A stretch of 64,000 nt of DNA from NORP294 sp047627915 (GCA_047627915.1 JBLHTZ010000009.1:7888-71887), one strand, 5' to 3'. Shown: positions 49,827-59,146, counted from the stretch's first letter. Numbers and translations are program-made. Notes: generated from the sequence alone by a model not told the origin.

Positions 49827-51650
49827 TTATTCGTGAGAAAAGTCTTGTAAAACTTTTCGATATGCATTGAATAATTTTGATTTTGAAACAAACCCAACAT
49901 ACTTGCCGTCATCAATAACAGGTAAATTCCATGCTCCAGTGTTGTTGAATTTTTCCATAACCCGATCCATGCGATCATTTGATGAGATGGACGCAGGGAA
50001 GTCTCGCATGATTTCGTTTATAAACACTTTATCATACTGTTCAGGTTGGAACATAATTTGACGGATGTCATCTAGTAATACAACACCTTCTAACTCAAAA
50101 TTCTCGTTGACTACTGGGAAGATGTTACGTTTAGATTTAGAAACTGTTTTTACTAGGCTGCGCAAACTATCTTTTGGTGAAACAGTGCTAAAATCTTTTT
50201 CTACTTCAGCTTGTAAGTTCATTAAAGTGAGTACTGCTTTGTCCTTATCGTGAGTAATTAATTCTCCACGTTTAGCCAACTGCATGGTATAAAGCGAGTG
50301 GGGATTAAAATACTTAGATGTCATAAATGCAAAACCAGCAGTAATCATCAATGGAATAATTAATTCATAACCTCTGGTTATTTCTGCAATTAAAAACAAT
50401 CCAGTTAGTGGAGCATGTATTACTCCTGCAATCAGCCCCGCCATTCCAACTAAGGTGAAATTCCGTTCAGAAATTCCAATAAAATTCAAATGGTTAACCA
50501 CTTTTGAAAACACAAATCCAGTGATAGATCCTAAAAATAATGAGGGAGCAAAAATTCCTCCAATCCCTCCTGCACCAAATGTAATTGAGGTTGCAATTAC
50601 TTTAGCTAAAACCACTAAAATTAAAAATGCAATTACTACCCAAAAACTATCTTTAAAGTCATTTAAGTAAGTGCCATTAAGGGCCTCACTTGCATTGTCG
50701 CCCAACAATAACTTTATTACCCCAAATCCTTCACCATAAAGTGGTGGAATAAAGAAGATAAGCACACCTAAGAATATAGAGCCTATCAGCATCCGTTTAT
50801 AGATTCCATTAATTGCTTCAAATCTATTTTCAATCGACCAATACATTTTGCTAAAATAGACAGACACTAAACCAGTAAGTCCTCCGAGAAGCATGTAAAA
50901 TGGAACATCTGCTAAGGTGAATCCTTCTAATACTTTTACATTAAATAAAACTTCATCCCCTAAAATAAATGCAGAGGTTAATGCGGCTGACACAGATGCC
51001 ATAAGCAGCGGAATAAGTGAAACTGCCGTAAGGTCAAGCATTATTACTTCCAAGGCAAATACTATTGCTGCAATGGGGGCATTAAATATCCCTGACATGG
51101 CACCAGTTGCACCACAGCCTAGCATCAAGGTGGTGATTTTGTAGTTTGACCTTGACAATCTAGCAAAATTCGAACCTATGGCACTACTTGTTCCAACTGT
51201 TGGTCCTTCAAGTCCAACTGATCCTCCAAATCCAACAGTAATTATACTTGTAATGATGGAAGAGTAGGTAGATTTCTTACTCATCTGAGACCGTTTTTTT
51301 GAAATGGCATAGAGTGTAGCTGGAATTCCATGACCTACTTTTTCCTTGACTACATATTTTACTATGAGCACAGTTAGGGCGATTCCGACTCCAGGGTAAA
51401 TAAAATAGAGGTAGTTTTCATAATCGGCTACGTGTTCAGATTTTAACAAAAACTGAATAAAATGTACCATGTTTTTAAGCACCACAGCAACAATTCCAGC
51501 TGAAAACCCAATAAATATACTGAGTAATAATATAAATTGACGCTCACTAATGTGTTTGTGTCGCCATACTAAAAATTGGCGGTGCGCAACTTTGCCCTTC
51601 GCTGGCAAAGAATGATAGAATCGTATGATTGAATAAATCAAACTCTTCAT
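49827..51650 (-). CDS. CLC-type chloride channel/antiporter with CBS domains
   Basis: A 607-residue CLC protein. The membrane part (about 40-450) has the CLC motifs GHGIPATLYAI, GGSVGLEGPTVGTSSAIGS (keeps the gating Glu, so a Cl-/H+ antiport mode is plausible) and ITFGAGGIGGIFAPSLFLG. The C-terminal 150 residues hold two CBS motifs (FPVVNENFELEGVVLLDDI, NLPVIDDGKYVGFVSKSK), which in other CLCs sense nucleotides. It is preceded after 7 bases by mscS in a packed minus-strand unit. Confidence 0.92.
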   Translation of the reverse strand: MKSLIYSIIRFYHSLPAKGKVAHRQFLVWRHKHISERQFILLLSIFIGFSAGIVAVVLKNMVHFIQFLLKSEHVADYENYLYFIYPGVGIALTVLIVKYVVKEKVGHGIPATLYAISKKRSQMSKKSTYSSIITSIITVGFGGSVGLEGPTVGTSSAIGSNFARLSRSNYKITTLMLGCGATGAMSGIFNAPIAAIVFALEVIMLDLTAVSLIPLLMASVSAALTSAFILGDEVLFNVKVLEGFTLADVPFYMLLGGLTGLVSVYFSKMYWSIENRFEAINGIYKRMLIGSIFLGVLIFFIPPLYGEGFGVIKLLLGDNASEALNGTYLNDFKDSFWVVIAFLILVVLAKVIATSITFGAGGIGGIFAPSLFLGSITGFVFSKVVNHLNFIGISERNFTLVGMAGLIAGVIHAPLTGLFLIAEITRGYELIIPLMITAGFAFMTSKYFNPHSLYTMQLAKRGELITHDKDKAVLTLMNLQAEVEKDFSTVSPKDSLRSLVKTVSKSKRNIFPVVNENFELEGVVLLDDIRQIMFQPEQYDKVFINEIMRDFPASISSNDRMDRVMEKFNNTGAWNLPVIDDGKYVGFVSKSKLFNAYRKVLQDFSHE

Positions 51651-51657
51651 ACTACAA

Positions 51658-52545
51658 TTATTCTTTAGCTGTAAGTTGTACTTCCGAACTTCTCAAATGT
51701 AAATCTCTCTGTGGGAAAGGAATAGTCACATTGTGTTCTCTAAATTTTTTGTCAATAGCAAAACGCATTCTGCTCTTTATGAACTCAATTCGCCAAACCT
51801 CTTTTGACCAAAAATGTATTTCAAAATCTAATGATGAATCGCCAAAGTCAAGAAAACGTACAAAGGGCTTAATTTTCATATTTACTGCGTCATCTTCTTT
51901 GGCTACTTCTGTTAATATTTTTTCTACTAATTCGGTATCAGAACCATAGGCAACTCCAACTGCTACATGAAACCGGGTTAAAACATTGCTATTGGTCCAA
52001 TTGATTACTCGATTGTTGGTCAACTGAGAATTTGGAACAAAAATTACGATTCCGTCTCTTGTCCGAACCTTTGAAGTTCGAAGTTTAATTTCTTTAACAG
52101 TAGCTAAAATGCCATTTTCAAATTCTATGATATCGCCAATCACCACGTCGCCTTCAAACAACAGAATAAGGCCTGAAATAAAATCTTTAAAAGCATCTTG
52201 TAACCCAAATCCTAGACCAATAAAAAGAGCTGAAGAACCTAAAAGGATAGGCGTGATGTTAAATCCTATACTTCTAATAGCTAGCAAAACAGCTAATAGG
52301 TAAATCACATATTTACCTATTTGAATTAAAGCAAGTGCTTTTCCATCAAAAGGGTCTTCGTTTTGGGTAATTCGTTTTCGGAGGTACTTTGCTAAATTAG
52401 ATGTGATTAGTCTAGCGATAACTAGAATGAGTACAACTACAATGATGTTATAAATTGAAAGATGATATTCACCAAGTTCTATAACTTGAAACTCCAATAC
52501 TTCTTGAATACTTTTCCAAATGCTTTTTGCTTCTTCTTCAATCAT
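51658..52545 (-). CDS. MscS-family mechanosensitive channel
   Basis: A 295-residue small-conductance channel: three membrane helices (about 25-45, 72-90, 100-128), the pore helix ILLGSSALFIGLGFGLQDAFKDF and the MscS beta domain with DVVIGDIIEFENGILATVKEIKLR split by its conserved Gly, TRDGIVIFVPNSQLTNNRVINW, then a C-terminal alpha/beta domain. It is intact, unlike the copy at 19086-19964. Its ATG overlaps the dnaG stop by one base. It should help release solutes on osmotic downshock. Confidence 0.92.
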   Translation of the reverse strand: MIEEEAKSIWKSIQEVLEFQVIELGEYHLSIYNIIVVVLILVIARLITSNLAKYLRKRITQNEDPFDGKALALIQIGKYVIYLLAVLLAIRSIGFNITPILLGSSALFIGLGFGLQDAFKDFISGLILLFEGDVVIGDIIEFENGILATVKEIKLRTSKVRTRDGIVIFVPNSQLTNNRVINWTNSNVLTRFHVAVGVAYGSDTELVEKILTEVAKEDDAVNMKIKPFVRFLDFGDSSLDFEIHFWSKEVWRIEFIKSRMRFAIDKKFREHNVTIPFPQRDLHLRSSEVQLTAKE

Positions 52546-54518
52546 TAGTGTAGAATAATTCGGCCTAATTCGTGGGCCAATTTTTTCTTAGCTTCCATTA
52601 ATTTCATAATATCACCTAAGATTACGTCGTAATTTACATCTTTTCCCTTTAGTTGCTGTTGTTTTTCCCCAATTAACTGTTCAACTCTATTTAACCTCCA
52701 CGAGCAAATTCCTTTGTGAATCTTCTTGGGTAGAACTAAGTCTTCGGTCAACGTTAAAATTTTGTGCTTCTCCTCCCAATTCAAACTTAGTGTATACTTC
52801 TCCATGAGGCACTCAATGGTGAAACTGCTAATTTCCTTGTCTGTATTCGTAACTAAATGACGTTCTTCAACCTGATTTTCAGCTTCAACAGCATCTTTAA
52901 ATAGCAGGTAAATCTTTCGAAAAACCGGATTATTAAAATGCAGTTCGTCTTTCTCAATTTCGAATACTAAATATTCTGCAACACTCGCTTTTATAGATTC
53001 TGCCTCCCCTTCAACTTTGCTGTCCGTAGGTATCTCAATTTCAATACCTCCGTACTTAACAAAGGTTCTAATAATATCGCTTTCCTGCTCTGCAAGTACA
53101 TCTACCTTCGCGCTCTTTTCTTGAATTTCAGGATTGTCAATTTCATGAAAAAAGTCAGGTGGAGGGCCTTCATCTCTTTCTTGATTTCGCTCTTGTTGTT
53201 GAATCCGCTTGGTTAGCTTATTCCGCCTTACTTTATTTAATTCACTTAATAAAGCTTGTTCGCCGATATCCATTAAGTTGCTGCATTCTTGCAAATAAAC
53301 GGAACGGGCAATGGGGTCAGGAATGAGGGCTATACTGCTAACGATTTCTTTGATTAACCCTGCTCTCTTAATGGGGTCATCACCTGTCTCTTTTAATAAA
53401 AGATTAGTTTTGAATCGAATAAAATCGAATGATTCTTTGTCAAGGAAGTCAGTAATTTCAGATGTACTACGACTCTTGGCGAAAGAGTCTGGATCTTCTC
53501 CTTCTGCAAAGGCCAATACCCGAACATTAAGGCCTTCTTCCAGAATCATATCGATTCCTCGAAATGCTGCTTTTATTCCGGCTGTATCGCCATCAAAAAG
53601 GATGGTTATGTTTTGTGTGTAGCGTTTAATTAGCCTAATTTGGTCCACTGTAAGCGATGTCCCAGAGCTTGAAACAACATTTTCAACACCATTCTGATGC
53701 AGTGAAATAACATCTGTATAGCCTTCAACCAGAAAACATCTATCTTCAGAAATAATGGACTTCTTTGCCAAATTTAACCCGTAGAGAACTCGGCTTTTAT
53801 GGTAAATGTCAGACTCCGGTGAATTCAGATACTTTGCTGTTTTTTTATCTGCAGAAAGAGTTCTTCCACCAAAGCCAATTACCCTGCCTGAAATATTCTG
53901 AATTGGAAACATGACTCGACCCTTAAAGCGATCGAATTTTTTTTCTTCTTTGACAATTGTTAGTCCTGTTTTATCTAAAAACTCTAGGTTATAACCCTTG
54001 GCTAGAGCGGCATCTGTAAAGTTGGTCCATTCGTCATGGCTGTAGCCCAATTTGAATTTCTCTATCGTTTCTTCTCTAAACCCCCGTTCTTTGAAATAAC
54101 TTAAACCAATGGCTCTTCCGTTCTCTGAGTTTAAAAGTTGCTCGTTAAAATAAGCAGCAGCAAAGTCGCTTACAATAAATAAACTTTCTTTCGCATTTGC
54201 CTCTAAGACTTGTTCAGTAGATTGCTCTTCTTCTTCAATTTCTATGTTGTACTTGTTAGCTAAGTATTTTAATGCTTCAGGATATGAATATTGCTCATGG
54301 GCCATCACAAAATTCACAGATCCTCCCGCTTCACCGCAACCAAAACATTTATAGATTCCTTTCGCAGGAGAGACGGTAAACGACGGAGTCTTTTCGTTAT
54401 GAAAAGGACATAAGCCAAGCATGTTGGCACCCCTTTTCTTAAGGTTTACCCACTCTCCAACTACTTCGTCAATTCGAGCAGTTTCAATAATTTGGTTTAC
54501 GGTCTCTTTAGGTATCAA
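52545..54518 (-). CDS. dnaG: DNA primase
   Basis: DnaG makes RNA primers at the replication fork. The 657-residue protein has the N-terminal CHC2 zinc finger (LCPFHNEKTPSFTVSP, YKCFGCGEAGG), the RNA-polymerase core with FGGRTL and YLNSPES, and the TOPRIM domain with CFLVEGYTDVISLHQNGVENVV and ILFDGDTAGIKAA. The C terminus (about 430-657) is divergent and charged, as DnaB-interacting domains usually are. Neighbours are mscS downstream (1-base overlap) and the MORN lipoprotein gene upstream (5 bases). It is not in a classic rpsU-dnaG-rpoD operon. Confidence 0.96.
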   Translation of the reverse strand: MIPKETVNQIIETARIDEVVGEWVNLKKRGANMLGLCPFHNEKTPSFTVSPAKGIYKCFGCGEAGGSVNFVMAHEQYSYPEALKYLANKYNIEIEEEEQSTEQVLEANAKESLFIVSDFAAAYFNEQLLNSENGRAIGLSYFKERGFREETIEKFKLGYSHDEWTNFTDAALAKGYNLEFLDKTGLTIVKEEKKFDRFKGRVMFPIQNISGRVIGFGGRTLSADKKTAKYLNSPESDIYHKSRVLYGLNLAKKSIISEDRCFLVEGYTDVISLHQNGVENVVSSSGTSLTVDQIRLIKRYTQNITILFDGDTAGIKAAFRGIDMILEEGLNVRVLAFAEGEDPDSFAKSRSTSEITDFLDKESFDFIRFKTNLLLKETGDDPIKRAGLIKEIVSSIALIPDPIARSVYLQECSNLMDIGEQALLSELNKVRRNKLTKRIQQQERNQERDEGPPPDFFHEIDNPEIQEKSAKVDVLAEQESDIIRTFVKYGGIEIEIPTDSKVEGEAESIKASVAEYLVFEIEKDELHFNNPVFRKIYLLFKDAVEAENQVEERHLVTNTDKEISSFTIECLMEKYTLSLNWEEKHKILTLTEDLVLPKKIHKGICSWRLNRVEQLIGEKQQQLKGKDVNYDVILGDIMKLMEAKKKLAHELGRIILH

Positions 54519-54523
54519 TTTTG

Positions 54524-54946
54524 CTATTTTTTAGCAGGCTTAAGTTCCAGTTTCAATGAGTCTGCAGAGTTAAGCATCTGGTCCAAGTCGATCACTTTGT
54601 TTAACGATCCATCCGGATTCCACAACTTCCATTTTCCAACTTTTAAATCTTTCTCATAAGACCCTTCCATTTGTTTTTTCCCAGTGTTGTAATAAATTAT
54701 AGAATAACCTTTGCGCTCACCGTGCCAAAACTCGCCTTCACTCCACAAAAATCCATTAGCATAGTAGTATTTCCACAAGCCATGTCTTTTGCCATTCACT
54801 TTTTCACCTTCCACTTTTTTAATCCCATTGGAGTAATGTTCAATAACTTGCTCAACAGCTCGCTCAAAGGCTTCCTCTTTCTCTTTTACAGTATCATTAC
54901 AAGCAAACAAGGCAAGGGTTAACACTAAAAAAATAATTTTTCTCAT
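54524..54946 (-). CDS. small MORN-variant (YwqK-like) lipoprotein
   Basis: A 140-residue lipoprotein (signal MRKIIFLVLTLALFAC, lipobox LFAC) with four MORN_2/YwqK-type repeats of about 23 residues (YSNGIKKVEGEKVNGKRHG, WKYYYANGFLWSEGEFW, IIYYNTGKKQMEGSYE and WKLWNPDGSLN). It is a short cousin of the 573-residue repeat protein at 13730-15451. The antitoxin label often given to such proteins is not supported here; no toxin gene is adjacent. It lies within the packed run from rlmN to clc, between polyprenyl synthase (3 bases) and dnaG (5 bases). Confidence 0.8.
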   Translation of the reverse strand: MRKIIFLVLTLALFACNDTVKEKEEAFERAVEQVIEHYSNGIKKVEGEKVNGKRHGLWKYYYANGFLWSEGEFWHGERKGYSIIYYNTGKKQMEGSYEKDLKVGKWKLWNPDGSLNKVIDLDQMLNSADSLKLELKPAKK

Positions 54947-54949
54947 GTT

Positions 54950-55930
54950 CTATTTTGTTCGTTCTGTGGTATATAAAACTAAATTTTTCAATGACTCTTT
55001 GGCTTCATTGTTTTCAAATTCAGAAAGAATGGCTAAAGCTTCATCTCTGTATTCTAACATTCTTTTTGTGGCGTATTCTAACCCACCTGAATCGATAACA
55101 AAATCAATTACTTCCTTTATTTTTTTCTCATTGTTATTGTTTTGCTTAACAATGTTGATGATTTGTCTCCGTTTGGATTGATCCGCTTTCCGAAGTGCAT
55201 AAATCAAAGGTAGAGTCATCTTCTTTTCCTTGATATCAATTCCTGTTGGCTTACCTAAGTTTTCGCCACTTCCATAATCAAACAAGTCATCTTTAATTTG
55301 AAAACTGATACCAACTTTCTCTCCGAAGAGTCTCATTTTTTCAACAATTTCATCACTTTGCTTTGCAGACTTTGCTCCCGTAGCGCAACATGAGGCAATT
55401 AAGGTTGCCGTTTTTTTAGTGATAATGTCAAAATAAACAACTTCTTCGATGTCTAGTTTTCGAGCCTTTTCGATTTGCAAAAGCTCTCCTTCACTCATTA
55501 GCTTTACTGAGGTGGAAACTATTTTTAGCAAATCAAACTCTTCATTTTCAACAGAAAGTAATAATCCTCTAGAAAGTAAATAGTCTCCAACTAAAACCGC
55601 AATTTTATTTTTCCAGAGTGCGTTTATGCTAAAAAACCCTCTTCTTTTGTAAGATTCATCTACTACATCATCGTGCACCAAGGTGGCGGTGTGTAGAAGC
55701 TCTATGAGTGATGCAGCGCGATAGGTAGACGAGTTAATGTTGTGGAATAGTTTTGCGGACAAAAAAACAAAAAGTGGTCGCATTTGCTTGCCTTTTCGTT
55801 TTACGATGTAGTGGGTAATCTTGTCCAATAAGGGAACAGTGCTTCTCATGCTTTCTTTGAAGTGCGCTTCAAATTCTTGCATTTCTTTCGCCACTGGAGC
55901 TTTTATGTCTTTTACGCTAACCTTGCTCAT
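54950..55930 (-). CDS. polyprenyl diphosphate synthase
   Basis: A 326-residue trans-isoprenyl diphosphate synthase. It adds isopentenyl units to make the long side chain of a quinone. Motifs: GKQMRPLFVFLSAKLF, first Asp-rich motif LVHDDVVDES, KIAVLVGDYLLSRGLLLSVE, second Asp-rich motif FQIKDDLFDYGSG and IDIKEKKMTLPLIYAL. Product chain length is set near the first Asp motif and cannot be fixed by eye; octaprenyl or heptaprenyl is likely, for menaquinone. It follows rlmN by 22 bases. Confidence 0.92.
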   Translation of the reverse strand: MSKVSVKDIKAPVAKEMQEFEAHFKESMRSTVPLLDKITHYIVKRKGKQMRPLFVFLSAKLFHNINSSTYRAASLIELLHTATLVHDDVVDESYKRRGFFSINALWKNKIAVLVGDYLLSRGLLLSVENEEFDLLKIVSTSVKLMSEGELLQIEKARKLDIEEVVYFDIITKKTATLIASCCATGAKSAKQSDEIVEKMRLFGEKVGISFQIKDDLFDYGSGENLGKPTGIDIKEKKMTLPLIYALRKADQSKRRQIINIVKQNNNNEKKIKEVIDFVIDSGGLEYATKRMLEYRDEALAILSEFENNEAKESLKNLVLYTTERTK

Positions 55931-55952
55931 TTACCTTTCAAATTTACACTAA

Positions 55953-57008
55953 CTAGACAGCAATTGCACCGTTTTTGTTGGCCAATTGTCCGCAGGCAGC
56001 GTCAATATCTTTTCCACGGCTTCTTCGAATGTTTACAATCAAATTTCTATTCTCTAAAAAGGCAGCAAAAGCATCTACTTTTTTTGTACTAGCTTGCTGA
56101 AATTCAGCGTCATCAATCGGGTTGTATTCAATGATATTAATTTTACAAGGAATATGTTTACAGAATTCTGCTAGCTCTTGAGCATCTTGAATTTCATCGT
56201 TAAAATCTTTGAAAATAATATATTCAAAAGTTACTCTTGTTTCTGTTCTTTCGTAAAAATACTTCAACGCTTCGGCCAAAATCTCCAAATTATTTTGGTC
56301 GTTAATCGGCATTATTTTACTCCGCTTTTCGTCATTCGCCGCATGTAAAGAAACGGCCAAATTAAATTTCACTTGGTCATCACCAAGTCGCTTGATTAAT
56401 TTTGCAATGCCTGCTGTAGAAACAGTAATTCTTTTTGGCGACATGCCAAGTCCATCTTCAGCTGTAATTCGTTCAATAGATTTTAAAACTTGACTATAAT
56501 TAAGCAAAGGCTCACCCATGCCCATATATACGATGTTCGAAAGAGGTCTGCTGTAGTGCTTTTCAGCTTGTTCTTTTATGATTGCCACTTGGTCGTAAAT
56601 CTCGTCAAACTGAATGTTGCGCATCAATTTCAACTTCCCAGTCGCACAAAATTTGCATGTTAAGCTACAGCCAACTTGAGAGGATATACAAGCGGTTACT
56701 CTTTTGGGGGTAGGGATTAATACTCCTTCTGTTATTTTTCCATCTGCTAAACGGAAAGCATTTTTAATGGTTTGGTCCTCGCTAATTTGCTCTTCAGCAA
56801 CAGTTACCGCAGGAATTTCAAATTCCTCTTGTAATTTGTCTCGAAGACCAATTGAAAGGTTTGTCATTTCATCGAAAGAGCGTGCAGATTTTTTCCACAA
56901 CCATTCGTACAACTGTTTGGCTCTAAATGCTTTCTCTCCTTTTTCTACAAAAAGAGTTTTCATTTCTTCCAAACTTAAGTTTCGTATGTTTTGCTTTGTT
57001 GATTTCAT
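55953..57008 (-). CDS. rlmN: 23S rRNA (adenine(2503)-C2)-methyltransferase RlmN
   Basis: RlmN is a radical SAM enzyme that methylates A2503 of 23S rRNA and A37 of some tRNAs. I use the ATG at 57008 (351 residues, beginning MKSTKQNIRNLSLEEMKTLF); the longer frame adds 16 residues with no family similarity and reads through the -7 box. The radical SAM motif is CSLTCKFCATG, and GMGEPLLNY and SLHAANDEKRSKIMPIN are characteristic. The second catalytic Cys is in DAACGQLAN near the C terminus. First gene of the packed unit rlmN - polyprenyl synthase - MORN lipoprotein - dnaG - mscS - clc. Confidence 0.95.
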   Translation of the reverse strand: MKSTKQNIRNLSLEEMKTLFVEKGEKAFRAKQLYEWLWKKSARSFDEMTNLSIGLRDKLQEEFEIPAVTVAEEQISEDQTIKNAFRLADGKITEGVLIPTPKRVTACISSQVGCSLTCKFCATGKLKLMRNIQFDEIYDQVAIIKEQAEKHYSRPLSNIVYMGMGEPLLNYSQVLKSIERITAEDGLGMSPKRITVSTAGIAKLIKRLGDDQVKFNLAVSLHAANDEKRSKIMPINDQNNLEILAEALKYFYERTETRVTFEYIIFKDFNDEIQDAQELAEFCKHIPCKINIIEYNPIDDAEFQQASTKKVDAFAAFLENRNLIVNIRRSRGKDIDAACGQLANKNGAIAV

Positions 57009-57016
57009 AGCCGCTG

Positions 57017-57024
57017 CAAAGGTA
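57017..57024 (-). promoter_or_regulatory. -7 box of rlmN
   Basis: TACCTTTG on the minus strand (exact TAnnTTTG), ending 8 bases before the ATG at 57008, so the leader would be very short. It drives the long unit ending at clc. Confidence 0.45.
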
Positions 57025-57063
57025 ACACGAATCCATGAACTCAGCCACCATCTCAATAATCTA

Positions 57064-57071
57064 TATTTTTG
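57064..57071 (+). promoter_or_regulatory. -7 box of the amidohydrolase gene
   Basis: TATTTTTG, exact TAnnTTTG, 22 bases before the TTG start at 57094. Together with the rlmN box it fits divergent transcription in the 85-base gap. Confidence 0.4.
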
Positions 57072-57093
57072 TGCTTTATTAAACTACTTTATT

Positions 57094-58242
57094 TTGATTC
57101 AGCGACTTCTCAAAACAGACAAATTATATATCGGCAACGGAGATTTTTTAATGAACGGGATGTTGGCAATCGATGACAATAACAAGATTGCTGAAGTTGG
57201 TCAAAATTTATTTGCTGATGGGGTGAATGTCGAGTATTTTGCAGGAGCCCTTTGCCCAGGCTTTATTAATACCCATTGTCACTTAGAGCTTTCTCATTTA
57301 AAAGATAAAGTGAGTGAAAAAACAGGAATTCATAATTTCATTGTTGAATTGCAAAAAATTCGAAATGCGAGTGAAGAGGAGAAGCTAGAAGCAATTAAAC
57401 TGGGCAATTCTGAAATGCAGGCTGCTGGTATTATTGCAGTTGGTGACATATCAAACGGAGATACTACCCTCAATACAAAACTAACATCTACTATTTTTTA
57501 CCACACTTTCGTGGAGTTGTTTGGTTTTAGAACTCATCTTGCCGATTCCATATTTGAGCAAGGTCAGCAACTAAAAATTACTTTTACTCACGCGGGACTT
57601 CACAGCTCTATCGTTCCCCATAGTCCGTATTCGGTTTCTGAAAAGCTTTTTGAAAATATTGCTAAAGCAAAAAATAACACACCTATATGCATTCATAATC
57701 AAGAGTCGAAGGCGGAGAACGACATGTTTGAGAATGGCAATGGTCATTTAATGGAAATGATGAAAGATTTTGGGAATGATATGTCAGGGTTTGAAAAAAC
57801 CGGCAAATCCTCACTTAAAAGCCACTTGAAGAGGTTGGCAAAGAACACTCCATTATTGTTGGTTCACAATACATTTACAACAGAACAAGACATTCGCGCA
57901 GCAGAAAAAGAACACGATAATTTGTATTGGTGTTTTTGTCCCAAAGCGAATCTCTACATAGAAGGACAATTGCCAAATATCCCTCTATTTATAGAAAAAG
58001 GAGTAAAGTGCACGCTAGGAACCGATAGTTTAGCCTCTAACGACACCTTAAGTATTTGGGAGGAAATTCAAACCATTCAGCATCACTTTCCGCAAATCCC
58101 TCTGGAAACCCTAGTTAAATGGGGAACCTTAAATGGAGCCGAATTTTTAGGTATAGAAAATGAGTTTGGCAGTTTTGAGAAAGGGAAAACAGCGGCAATA
58201 AATTGGATTAAGGGTAGTAAACTTACTTCTCTAGAATCCTAA
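57094..58242 (+). CDS. amidohydrolase-family deaminase
   Basis: A 382-residue metal-dependent hydrolase of the chlorohydrolase/TRZ type that usually deaminates purine-like or related substrates. Metal motif FINTHCHLELSHLKDKV (near residue 60), HSPYSVSEKLF with its conserved His near 170, CIHNQES, LVHNTFT and LGTDSLASNDTLSIWEE (catalytic Asp). It resembles aminofutalosine deaminase-like and S-adenosylhomocysteine deaminase-like enzymes; which substrate is open. The start is a TTG at 57094; longer versions reach back into the antisense of rlmN and are rejected. It converges on the OmpA gene with a 20-base overlap of the 3' ends. Confidence 0.8.
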   Translation: MIQRLLKTDKLYIGNGDFLMNGMLAIDDNNKIAEVGQNLFADGVNVEYFAGALCPGFINTHCHLELSHLKDKVSEKTGIHNFIVELQKIRNASEEEKLEAIKLGNSEMQAAGIIAVGDISNGDTTLNTKLTSTIFYHTFVELFGFRTHLADSIFEQGQQLKITFTHAGLHSSIVPHSPYSVSEKLFENIAKAKNNTPICIHNQESKAENDMFENGNGHLMEMMKDFGNDMSGFEKTGKSSLKSHLKRLAKNTPLLLVHNTFTTEQDIRAAEKEHDNLYWCFCPKANLYIEGQLPNIPLFIEKGVKCTLGTDSLASNDTLSIWEEIQTIQHHFPQIPLETLVKWGTLNGAEFLGIENEFGSFEKGKTAAINWIKGSKLTSLES

Positions 58243-59065
58243 TCTCAACTCTTCGGTTTGCTGTTTTTTCTTCTTCAGTTCTCTCATAAGGGAAGAGAGG
58301 ATTGCTCCTAGCAAATCCTTCGTAGGAAAGCCTGCTCGCTGCAATGCCATCGTAAATCAAAAGATCATAAATATACTTTGCTCTTGCCTCAGAAAGATTA
58401 AACTTATTAGTCGCTAAATCAAGCCCATCTTCATTGTCAATTTTACAGCAAATGTGGCCTTCTATTTTAACTCTCAACTTAGGGTTTTGATTCATTGTTT
58501 GAAACAGTTCATTGTAAGAGGTTAAACTTTCCGCAGTTAAAAAATGCTGACCTGGTAAAAAAAGCATGTTGCTCAATACTAACTGATCTCCAACACTAGC
58601 CGAATCTATTTGAGATTTTAGTTGAACCTTTTTAACTACTGTTGGTATTTTTCTATGTACCGTATCTGTTTCCTCGTTTGTTGAGATTTTTGGATTTGTT
58701 CTAGAAATTACAATGTCTGTCCTTCTATTTGTTTTAATCCCTTCTACGGTATTTAATGTTTCTCCTGCAATTCCTCTTCCTTCAACAATTCCAAGAGTAG
58801 CAGTATTTAAGCCATACTCGACTAATCGGGCCCTTACTTCTCGAGACCGATCCATAGACAGCCTATTGTTTAACTTTTCGGTGCCTAAATAGTCCGTATA
58901 GGATATAATTTCAACTTTTTGCCAATCGGATTTGTCAACTTGCAATTTTCGTAACTCTTCAGAACTGACCTCAAATTTTCCAATCTCGAAGTAGAGTTTG
59001 ATAGTGTCAGTTTGAGCTATCACCTGAAAATTTGCAAATAGTAATAGATAAAACAATCGTTTCAT
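58223..59065 (-). CDS. exported protein with two OmpA-like domains
   Basis: A 280-residue protein with a signal peptide (MKRLFYLLLFANFQVIAQ, cut after AQ). It has no barrel; instead it holds two tandem OmpA-C-like modules. The first (about 20-120) has YFEIGKFEVSSEELRKL, LSMDRSREVRARLVEYGLN and RRTDIVISRT. The second (about 150-280) has LPGQHFLTAESLTSYNEL, VKIEGHICC, LSEARAKYIYDLLIYDGI and NRRVEIRILEK. Such modules usually bind peptidoglycan. The C-terminal end overlaps the amidohydrolase 3' end by 20 bases. Confidence 0.82.
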   Translation of the reverse strand: MKRLFYLLLFANFQVIAQTDTIKLYFEIGKFEVSSEELRKLQVDKSDWQKVEIISYTDYLGTEKLNNRLSMDRSREVRARLVEYGLNTATLGIVEGRGIAGETLNTVEGIKTNRRTDIVISRTNPKISTNEETDTVHRKIPTVVKKVQLKSQIDSASVGDQLVLSNMLFLPGQHFLTAESLTSYNELFQTMNQNPKLRVKIEGHICCKIDNEDGLDLATNKFNLSEARAKYIYDLLIYDGIAASRLSYEGFARSNPLFPYERTEEEKTANRRVEIRILEK

Positions 59066-59111
59066 AGGACAAAAGAAAGCAAACTACATTAAATAAGAAA
59101 TGGTATAAAGT

Positions 59112-59143
59112 AAAAAAGCTCATTTCGAAAAACGAAATGAGCT
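59112..59143 (-). terminator. intrinsic terminator of tRNA-Leu
   Basis: On the minus strand AGCTCATTTCG, loop TTTTT, CGAAATGAGCT, then six T residues. The 11-bp stem begins 4 bases after the tRNA 3' end. Confidence 0.92.
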
Positions 59144-59146
59144 CTG

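Noticed and set aside
54524..54946. Toxin-antitoxin role for the YwqK-like protein
   Set aside because: It is an exported lipoprotein within a housekeeping run; no toxin-like gene is adjacent. The name comes only from the repeat family.
56704..57093. A longer N terminus for the amidohydrolase, joined upstream in frame
   Set aside because: Most of it is antisense to rlmN; the protein family begins at about the TTG at 57094 and a -7 box lies just before it.
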